From CAIQPS01 sp963783835 (GTDB lineage Bacteria > Actinomycetota > Thermoleophilia > RBG-16-64-13): a DNA stretch of 64,000 nucleotides. The position numbers and the translations under genes were made by a program. The notes under the pieces are model-generated. The model was not told the origin of the DNA, searched no databases, and was given only the letters and a program-made list of their open reading frames with translations. Location: NCBI GenBank assembly GCA_963783835.1, contig CAWAOX010000013.1:62001-126000 (forward strand), read 5' to 3'. This document shows positions 1 to 6,891 of this stretch, piece after piece (the stretch's first letter is position 1; each line of letters begins with the position of its first letter).

Positions 1-318
1 TATTCCGGCTGTGCCGCACCTACTCGTGCGAGCTGGCCGGCAAGGAAGAGATCGCCCGGCAGCTGGCCCGCGACCTGGGCATCGACTTCGGCGAGACCTC
101 GGCCGACGGCGCCTTCACTCTGGAGTGGGCCAACTGCATGGGCATGTGCGACCAGGGCCCGGCCATGCTGGTGAACGACGACATCTACACCAAACTCACG
201 CCCAACAGGGTCCACGACCATCGTCCAGGACTACAAGAGCAGGCCTGAGGCGAGCGCGCCCGAGCCGGCCGCCGCTGTGCCGATTCTCGGCGATGCGGCA
301 GTGGAGTGTGGGGTATGA
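1..318 (+). CDS. hydC: HydC, NuoE-like [2Fe-2S] subunit of NAD(P)-linked [FeFe]-hydrogenase (5' partial, frameshifted)
   Basis: This is the C-terminal half of a thioredoxin-fold [2Fe-2S] protein of the NuoE/HydC family, the small electron-transfer subunit of trimeric [FeFe]-hydrogenases. The frame that begins at base 3 reads FRLCRTYSCELAGKEE and later LEWANCMGMCDQGPAMLVND, with the cysteine pairs expected for the cluster. The frame breaks near 218, where one extra C occurs. Removing it continues the protein to a TGA at 316-318 that overlaps the hydB ATG at 315 (ATGA). The N-terminus lies outside the window. Identity is clear from the motifs and from hydB and hydA downstream. Whether the frameshift is real is doubtful because the restored frame is clean and the stop/start overlap is typical of translational coupling. 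Confidence 0.85.
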
Positions 319-1508
319 GCGTCGACACCACCATCAAGACCCAGGGCAACCAGCTCACCTTCTCCACCATCACGTTGGGCGACGGCCTGAGCAAAGCGCT
401 CGCGATGCCCCGCGTCGACATCATCGACATGGTCCGCGACTCCAAGCTCAAAGGGCGCGGCGGGGCCGGCTTCCCCACCGGCATCAAGTGGAACTTCGCC
501 GCGGCCGAGAAGCGGACGCCCAAGTACATCATGTGCAACGCCGACGAGGGCGAGCCGGGCACCTTCAAGGACCGGCTGATCCTGAGCGAGTACCCCGAAT
601 TGGTCATGGAGGGCATGACCATCGGCGCCCGGGCCATCGGCGCCTCTCTGGGCCTCATCTATCTGCGAGCCGAGTACGGCTACCTGCGCCCGCACCTCGA
701 AGACGTGGTCAAGGAGCGCAAGGCAGCGGGCCTGCTCGGGCAGGACATCGGCGGAGATCAAGGGCTTCAACTTCAACATCATGGTGGCCATGGGCGCCGG
801 CGCCTACGTCTGCGGCGAAGAGACGGCGCTCATCGAGTCGCTCGAGGGCTTCCGCGGCGAGCCGCGCAACCGTCCCCCGTTCCCGGTGGTCTCGGGCTTC
901 CTCAACCGGCCGTCGGTCATCAACAACGTCGAGACCCTGGCCTGGGTGCCCTGCATCCTCGAGCAAGGGGGTCGACTGGTTCAAGAGCATCGGCACCGAC
1001 AACTCGACCGGGCACAAGCTGTTCAGCGTGTCCGGCGACTGCGAGAAGCCCGGCGTGTACGAGTTCCCCTTCGGCATCACGATCGCCGAGTTGCTCAAGG
1101 AAGTGGGCGGCGGCGACGCCAAGGCCGTGCAGATCGGCGGCGCGTCGGGCCGGTGCGTGCCGAAGAAGGACTTCGAGCGCCGGCTGGCCTTCGAGGACAT
1201 CCCCACCGGCGGCTCGGTCATCGTCATCGGCCCCGGCCGCGACATGCTGGACCTGGCCCACAACCTGATGGACTTCTTCGTGGACGAATCATGCGGGCAG
1301 TGCACGCCATGCCGCGCTGGGCAACGCCAAGTTGCTCGAGGGCGTGGAGATGCTCAAAGAGGGAAGCTGCTCCGACGACTATCTGGACGAGCTCAAAGGG
1401 CTCGCCAACACCATGCAGGTGGCCTCCAAGTGCGGCCTGGGTCAGACCAGTTCGGTGGCGCTGCTTTCCATCCTCGAGCACTTTGGAGACGAGATCCATG
1501 GCCGATAA
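315..1508 (+). CDS. hydB: HydB, NuoF-like FMN/NAD(P)-binding subunit of [FeFe]-hydrogenase (three apparent +1 frameshifts)
   Basis: This is the NuoF-type flavoprotein subunit that exchanges electrons between NAD(P)H and the Fe-S chain of the hydrogenase. Pieces in three frames join into one protein. The first has KGRGGAGFPTGIKW (FMN/NADH-binding glycine-rich loop) and CNADEGEPGTFKDR. The second has GAGAYVCGEETALIESLEG and GEPRNRPPFPV. The third has PFGITIAELLKEVGGG and then DESCGQCTPCR, which supplies three cysteines of the [4Fe-4S] N3-type cluster, followed by KCGLGQTSSVALLSILEHF with the fourth. Frame changes fall at about 753, 967-971 (a run of five G) and 1316, each repaired by deleting one base. 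The stop TAA overlaps the hydA start at 1498. Unlike many HydB proteins, no extra C-terminal ferredoxin domain is present; the protein ends soon after the N3-type cluster at FGDEIHGR. Confidence 0.85.
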
Positions 1509-3432
1509 TACCTGTCTCCCACGCCGGCGGGCGCCGCTCAGCCAGCTCTTCCAGCCCGACCTGCAGCCTGAGGCCCACCGCGGCCGACGCCATCGGCGCG
1601 ACCGTCTCGGTCACCATCGACGGCATGGAGACCAAGGTGCCTCTGGGCACCACCATCCTCGAAGCCGCCAAGGCTATCGGGGTGCGCATCCCCACCCTCT
1701 GCTATCACCCCGACCTGGACGTGGCGGGCCTCTGCCGCATCTGCGTGGTCGAGGTGGAGGGTCAGCGGAACCTGCAGGCGGCCTGCGCCTATCCCGTCAC
1801 CGCGCCCATCAAGATCAAGACCTACTCCAAAGCCGTGCGCATCGCCCGCCGGCACGTCCTCGACCTGCTGCTGAGCGAGCACTGCGGCGACTGCTACTCG
1901 TGCATCCGCAACGGCATCTGCGAGCTGCAGCAGCTGGCCGAGGAGTACGGGGTCGACAGCTTCCGCTTCGGCCACGTGGAGGTGCCGGTGGCGCATCGAC
2001 GACTCCAGCTACTCGATCGTCCGCGACATGAACAAGTGCATCCGCTGCCGCCGCTGCGTGCGCACCTGCATCGACATGCAGGAAGTGGGCGTGCTGGAGG
2101 CCATCGAACCGCTCGAACAAGGTGGAGGTCTCCACCTTCATGCACAAGCCGCTGGCCGACGCCGTCTGCATCAATTGCGGCCAGTGCATCAACCGCTGCC
2201 CCACCGCGGCCCTCTACGCGCAACCCGGCCCTCGACCAGGTGTGGAAGGCGCTGGACGATCCCACCAAGCACGTGGTCATCCAGACCGCGCCCTCGCCGC
2301 GGGCGGCCATGGGCGAGATGCTTCGGGCTGGAGCCCGGCACCCCGGTCACCTACCAGATGAACACGGCGCTCCGGCGCATGGGCTTCGACCACGTGTTCG
2401 ACACCAACTTCACCGCCGACCTCACCATCATCGAGGAAGGTACCGAGCTGCATCATCCGCCTGTACAAGGCGCTGGTGGAGGGCGACACGAGCGTCGCGC
2501 TTCCGCAGTTCACCAGTTGCTCGCCGGGATGGGTCAAGTACTGCGAGCACTTCTACCCCGAGTTCATCCCCAACCTTTCCAGCGCCAAGAGCCCGCAGCA
2601 GATGTTCGGCGCTCTCATCAAGACCTTCTACGCCGAGAAGCTGGGCCTCGACCCCGCGAACATCGTCAGCGTAGCCTTCATGCCCTGCTCGGCCAAGAAG
2701 TTCGAGTGCAACCGGCCGGAGATGACCGACAGCGGCTACAAGGACGTCGACTTCGGGCTCACCACGCGTGAGCTCGGCAAGATGTTCCACCAGGCCGGCC
2801 TCGACGTTCCCACCATGCCCAAGTCCGACTTCGACGATCCCTTCGGCGGCGCCACCGGCTCCGGCCTGATCTTCGGAGCCACCGGCGGCGTCATGGAGTC
2901 CGCGCTGCGGACCGTCCTGGAGTTGGTGACCGGCCGCAAGCTGGAGACCATCTACGAGCACGGCGACATCATGCCGGTGCGCGGCTTCGAGGGGGTCCGG
3001 TACGCCGAGCTGACCATCGACGAGGTCGGGCCGGTACCGGATCTGCTCAAGCACCTCGTTCCGAACTGGGATTGGCTCAAGGGGGCGACTGTGAAGGTAG
3101 CGGTAGCCCACGGCACCGCCAACGCCAAGAAGGTCATGGAGGACATCAAGCACGGCGGCAAGTTCAGCCAGTGCCACTTCATCGAGTTCATGGCCTGCCC
3201 GGGCGGTTGCCTCGGCGGCGGCGGCCAGCCCATCCCGACCAACAAGGACATCCGGGCCGCGCGCGCCAAGGCCATCTACGCCGAAGACCGCGCTCTCACC
3301 GTTCGCAAGTCGTACGAGAACCCGGCGGTCGCGCGGGTGTACGAGGAATTCCTCACCGACGGGCCGTGCGGCCACAAGAGCCACAAACTGCTGCACACTC
3401 ACTACGTGGACCGCGGCAAGCACGTGGAGTAG
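1498..3432 (+). CDS. hydA: HydA, catalytic [FeFe]-hydrogenase subunit (six apparent +1 frameshifts)
   Basis: This is the H-cluster subunit that interconverts H2 and protons. Domains in order are: an N-terminal plant-type [2Fe-2S] domain (LCYHPDLDVAGLCRICVVEV), a NuoG-type His/Cys [4Fe-4S] motif (EHCGDCYSCIRNGICELQ), two [4Fe-4S] motifs (CIRCRRCVRTCIDMQE and CINCGQCINRCPTAALYA), and the H domain with TSCSPGW, FMPCSAKKFE and FMACPGGCLGGGGQP. These are the three signature motifs of group A enzymes. The first motif has Ser where TSCCPxW is more usual. With hydBC this is the NAD(P)-linked, probably ferredoxin-bifurcating trimer. The region 1498-2451 needs six single-base deletions (about 1576, 1991, 2109, 2221, 2321, 2451) to read through. 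The last 320 codons are intact. A perfect terminator follows. Confidence 0.88.
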
Positions 3433-3454
3433 GACCGGTAGGACATCGGTAGCG

Positions 3455-3485
3455 AAAGGGGAGCCGACCGGCTCCCCTTTCTTTT
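3455..3485 (+). terminator. Rho-independent terminator of hydCBA
   Basis: Perfect 11-bp stem (AAAGGGGAGCC / GGCTCCCCTTT) with a GACC loop, followed by CTTTT, 22 bases after the hydA stop. It separates the hydrogenase operon from the convergent decarboxylase gene. Confidence 0.92.
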
Positions 3486-3554
3486 GCCTGGTGCCACCCT
3501 CGGGCTCGGAGCGAGGCCGCTGCACGCGCAGGCAGGTGTGACGCTACGGCTGAG

Positions 3555-5078
3555 TCAACTCTCGAGCAGCTCGCGCCCGTGCCGCCGCAGCGCGTCCATC
3601 AGCCCGTCGAGATGAGCGGGCGTGGTCAGCGGGTTGATGATCGTGACGCGAAGAGCGCCGATGCCGTCCCGTTTGAAGGGCACGATGTAGAAGTCGCCAG
3701 ATTCGATGATGCGACGCCGCAGCTCGAGCTGGAAATCGCCAAGACGCTCGGGCGAAGCATCGCGTAGCGCGGCTGGAACGTGGCGGAAGACCACGATGTT
3801 GCACTCGGGGTCGTTCAGGGGGACGAAGTCGCCGGCCGCCTGTAGCTTCTCGTAGAAGCTGCGGCCGAGGGCGAAGGTGACGTCGACCATGTCGGCGAAC
3901 AGTTGCCGGCCAAAGAGCGACCAGACCCCCCACAGCCCGAACGCGGCCGCCCGCTTGGTGCACTCCACCGTCTTCATGCCGCTGTCGTATTCGGCGAGGC
4001 CCGGGGCGGCAGGGTCGAACAGATACGGTGCGTCCTGCCGGAACGCCTCGAAGCGATGGGCCTTGTCACGGTACAGCACGAACGCGCAGAGGCCGGGGAC
4101 GAACAGCATCTTGTGCGCGTCCCAGACCACGCTGTCCGCACGCTCGAGACCCGCCACCAGGTGGCGGTGACGATCGCTCAGCACGGCCGCTCCCCCATGC
4201 GCCGCATCCACATGCAGCCAGACGCCGTGGCGCCCGCATACGTCGGCGATGTCGTCCAGCGGGTCGAACGCTCCCGTGGGCGTCGCGCACGCGCAGGCCA
4301 CCACTCCGACGATGGGCTGTTTTCGCGCCCGGATGCGCGTCAGTTCCTCGTCCAGCCGCCGGGGGTCCATCCGGCCCCTCTCGTCCAGCCCCACCCGCAC
4401 CACCTGGCGGCTACCAAGCCCGAGGATCCCGGCTGCCCGGGCGACGCTGTAGTGGGCGTCGGCATGAGCCAGGAGGACCGGCTCTCCGGCTCCGGCGGCG
4501 GCGCGGGCCAGCCCGTGCTCCCACACCCCATCGAGGGCGACGTTGCGGGCGGTGAGCAGCCCCGTCAGGTTGGCGAGCGAGCCCCCATGAGTGACGGCGC
4601 CGGCAAAGCTGTCCGGCTGCCAGCCGATAGCCAGGCCCAATTCGGCGACCATGGCCTGCTCGACGGCGGTCGCCCACGGCCCCATCTCGTAGATGGCCAT
4701 GACCTGGTTGGTGACCGACCCGACCGCGTCGAACAACCCGCCGAGCGGCACCGGGGCCGGGACCTGGTGGCCGATGTAGCGCGGGTCGTGCAGGTTGAGG
4801 CCGCGCTCGAGCATCACCTGCACCAAGCGGGCGAAGTGCTCGGCGAGTTCTGGCTCGGAGAGATCAACCGGGACAGGATGGTCCAGGAAGCCGGACGCCT
4901 CCCGGACGCCCTCGGCCGGCTCTACCCAGGGCAGCACCACGCCCTCGGAAGCCTCCGCGCGGGCAAGATGGGAGGCGAGCAGGTCGGCCAGCCGGTGGCC
5001 GGCATCCTGGAGCAGGCGTGGATCGTAGGCCGCGGCGATCCGCTGGCGGGCTGTGGTGAGTTCGTCAAGATCGGTCAC
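3555..5078 (-). CDS. PLP-dependent group II amino-acid decarboxylase
   Basis: This 507-residue protein belongs to the fold-type I, group II decarboxylases (glutamate, aromatic-amino-acid, diaminobutyrate and aspartate decarboxylases). It shows the cofactor-binding features HGGSLANLTGLLTAR (phosphate-binding region), VWLHVDAAHGGAAVLS (Asp that pairs with the PLP ring nitrogen) and SVVWDAHKML with the lysine that forms the Schiff base. NLHDPRYIGHQVPAP near residue 100 is also typical. The substrate cannot be read from the sequence; 2,4-diaminobutyrate-like, aspartate or aromatic substrates are all possible. The start is a GTG without a strong ribosome site. The gene stands alone between the hydrogenase terminator and a divergent small gene. 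Confidence 0.85.
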   Translation of the reverse strand: MTDLDELTTARQRIAAAYDPRLLQDAGHRLADLLASHLARAEASEGVVLPWVEPAEGVREASGFLDHPVPVDLSEPELAEHFARLVQVMLERGLNLHDPRYIGHQVPAPVPLGGLFDAVGSVTNQVMAIYEMGPWATAVEQAMVAELGLAIGWQPDSFAGAVTHGGSLANLTGLLTARNVALDGVWEHGLARAAAGAGEPVLLAHADAHYSVARAAGILGLGSRQVVRVGLDERGRMDPRRLDEELTRIRARKQPIVGVVACACATPTGAFDPLDDIADVCGRHGVWLHVDAAHGGAAVLSDRHRHLVAGLERADSVVWDAHKMLFVPGLCAFVLYRDKAHRFEAFRQDAPYLFDPAAPGLAEYDSGMKTVECTKRAAAFGLWGVWSLFGRQLFADMVDVTFALGRSFYEKLQAAGDFVPLNDPECNIVVFRHVPAALRDASPERLGDFQLELRRRIIESGDFYIVPFKRDGIGALRVTIINPLTTPAHLDGLMDALRRHGRELLES

Positions 5079-5313
5079 GGTTTCTGACGCTTTCGTCCGG
5101 GTGTCTGGGGCACCTCATTGTCCGATGCTTATCGCCAGGACGCAAGCAGCCTCGCACGGGCGTACTCACCCGTCACTCCATCAAGGTGACCGCGGCACTT
5201 GTAGTATGTTGCACTGACAACTGAAGGAAGCGGGGAAGCGGGGTAGCGATGACAATCAGAATTACGTACCTGAGGATTTCGGCGATGAGGTCGCGGCTCC
5301 ATCCGGGTACTAC

Positions 5314-5580
5314 GTGCCTCTTGAAGAAGGCTTTGTCCGCTACAACGGAAGGCGACTGCTGTACGTATCAGGGACTGCCTGCATAGAGGCATCTTGCTGT
5401 GGGATAGGAAGCTGGCAATACGCGCGCGTTGAGGGGTATGTGGTCGGGAGCGACTCTTCTCAGAGTCACGGCGACGGGACGGGTCTCGAGATCGAAACGA
5501 TCGAAGATGATGGTGACAGGATGGCGATAGCCACGCTTCTGCTGGATAAGCATCCGGGCGCCAGGATAGAGTTCCGCTGA
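5314..5580 (+). CDS. Small cysteine-containing protein of unknown function; true start unresolved
   Basis: I do not recognise this gene. The frame codes for about 88 residues from a GTG at 5314 and ends next to the MauE-TlpA gene. It contains RRLLYVSGTACIEASCCGIG and, further on, an acidic stretch GLEIETIEDDGDRM. The same frame stays open and protein-like upstream to about 5218 (reading DDNQNYVPEDFGDEVAAPSG before the GTG) but has no ATG, GTG or TTG there. An ATG at 5249 lies one base out of frame, preceded by GGGG-rich sequence. One missing G after it would give a start MDNQNY. The gene is therefore probably about 110 residues with a start obscured by a base error. It may be co-transcribed with the next gene (15 bp away). 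Confidence 0.55.
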   Translation: MPLEEGFVRYNGRRLLYVSGTACIEASCCGIGSWQYARVEGYVVGSDSSQSHGDGTGLEIETIEDDGDRMAIATLLLDKHPGARIEFR

Positions 5581-5594
5581 ACGATGACGCCCGA

Positions 5595-6644
5595 TTGAAG
5601 CTCTGGGTGTTGAGGCTCCGGCCGTTCCTGCCCTTCGCCCTTCGGCTGGCTCTTGGCGGGCTCTTCCTCTACGCCGGTGTTCAGAAGGCACTCGACCTGT
5701 CGGACGCAGTGCTCGCGGTGCACGGCTACGACTTGGCTCCGAGCGTTCTCGTACATCCGGTGGCCTTGGGGCTCACCCTGCTCGAGATCACGCTGGGGAC
5801 ACTTCTTATTCTAGGTCTGTCCACCCGCTTCGCCGCGGGAGCTGTCGCCGTGCTGGCCTTGCTTTTCCTTGTCGTGCAGGTACAGGCCAAGGTCCGCGGC
5901 CTGGACATCAGTTGTGGGTGCTTTGGGGGGGATGGGACCGGAGAAGGCGTGAGCTGGCTCGATCTCTTGCGAGAGCTGCCGATCCTGGCGGCCGCGCTCT
6001 ACCTCGTTTGGCGGGGCCCCGGTCCCTTCGCGCTCGATCGGCTCCTCTCGCGTGCGCGAGCGTCGGAGAAGGAACTGAAGGTCGGCGTGCCTCTTGTCCT
6101 GGTCTTCTTCATCGTGCTTGTTTCCCTTGTCGTTCCCGGTCTGACCGGTGCCTTGGATCTGCCTCAGGCCGCCGCGCCCGATCAGGTGAGTGTTTCCGGC
6201 CCTGCGCGGAGCGTACCCCTGCCGGCCGGAAGTACCGTGCCCGACTTCTCTGCGCCGGGTCTGTTTGGCGGAACGGTGTCCTCGCGTACCTACGAGGGGG
6301 TTCCCACCGTCCTCGTGCTCTGGGCTCCCTGGTGCTCCGAGTGCCGCGAGGAACTTCCTCTGCTGGCTCAGGTGACGAGCGACTTTCCCGGCGTGCGGCT
6401 GGTGAGCATAGTGACGGCCGCGGGCGAGTTGCCAGGTCCCACCCCCGAGCAGTTCATGCGATCCCACGACCTGAGCTTCCCGGTGGCGCTGGACGCGACC
6501 GACGAACGGCTGGCAGACGCCTTTGGCGTGCAGGGCTTCCCCACCATCTACTACGTGCGGTCCGACGGCACCGTGTCCCAGGTGACGGTAGGAGCGATGC
6601 CGGAAGCCGCCGTGCGGTCGTCGATACAGGCGATAGCTGAGTAG
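5595..6644 (+). CDS. MauE/DoxX-like membrane domain fused to TlpA-like thioredoxin
   Basis: This 349-residue protein is a fusion. Residues about 1-140 form a four-helix membrane domain of the MauE/DoxX type (RLALGGLFLYAGVQKALDL, a helix-2 FVVQ-like segment, and DISCGCFGGDG in the MauE manner). A further helix lies around residues 158-180. Residues about 205-349 form an exported thioredoxin domain (VPDFSAPGLFGG, WAPWCSECREELPLL with a CSEC active site, and the cis-Pro loop GVQGFPTIYYV). MauE-like proteins move reducing equivalents across the membrane to periplasmic or extracellular thioredoxins, so the fusion is likely a self-contained thiol-redox relay. The start is TTG at 5595, although CTG at 5577 overlapping the upstream stop is possible. 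No substrate gene is adjacent. Confidence 0.8.
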   Translation: MKLWVLRLRPFLPFALRLALGGLFLYAGVQKALDLSDAVLAVHGYDLAPSVLVHPVALGLTLLEITLGTLLILGLSTRFAAGAVAVLALLFLVVQVQAKVRGLDISCGCFGGDGTGEGVSWLDLLRELPILAAALYLVWRGPGPFALDRLLSRARASEKELKVGVPLVLVFFIVLVSLVVPGLTGALDLPQAAAPDQVSVSGPARSVPLPAGSTVPDFSAPGLFGGTVSSRTYEGVPTVLVLWAPWCSECREELPLLAQVTSDFPGVRLVSIVTAAGELPGPTPEQFMRSHDLSFPVALDATDERLADAFGVQGFPTIYYVRSDGTVSQVTVGAMPEAAVRSSIQAIAE

Positions 6645-6738
6645 CAGGGGACGGGGGGGGGGACCCGCTCATCGCGACGGAATCGCTCCGGCGTCTCTTC
6701 TGCCGGGCTGTGGTGGAAGTAGGAAGCCGTCGATCTAG

Positions 6739-6810
6739 TGGGCGATACTGGATTTGAACCAGTGACCCCTGCAGTGTGAATGCAGTGCTCTCCCACTGAG
6801 CTAATCGCCC
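6739..6810 (-). tRNA. tRNA-Val (anticodon CAC)
   Basis: Complete cloverleaf on the minus strand. The acceptor stem is GGGCGAT paired with ATCGCCC, the D arm starts TAGCTCAGTGGGAGAGCA, the anticodon stem CTGCA/TGCAG holds loop TTCACAC (anticodon CAC), and the T arm contains GGTTCAAATCC. CCA is not encoded. Confidence 0.95.
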
Positions 6811-6891
6811 CTGTCAGGGGTGATGATGATACCAGCAGGCCCGCCGGGCCGCCAGGACTTTCGCCGCGCACCGCGACCCCGCCGCGGCTGC

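Noticed and set aside
200..2460. Programmed +1 frameshifting in the hydrogenase genes
   Set aside because: Ten unrelated slip sites without a common slippery codon, stop or stimulatory structure are not credible as programmed events.
11..2674. An 887-codon open frame over the hydrogenase operon
   Set aside because: It is a mosaic that follows the true frame only in pieces between insertions. The hydrogenase motifs are spread over all three forward frames.
6653..6662. Run of ten G before tRNA-Val
   Set aside because: It is a non-coding homopolymer without dyad partners. It is noted only as a place where base calls may be unreliable.
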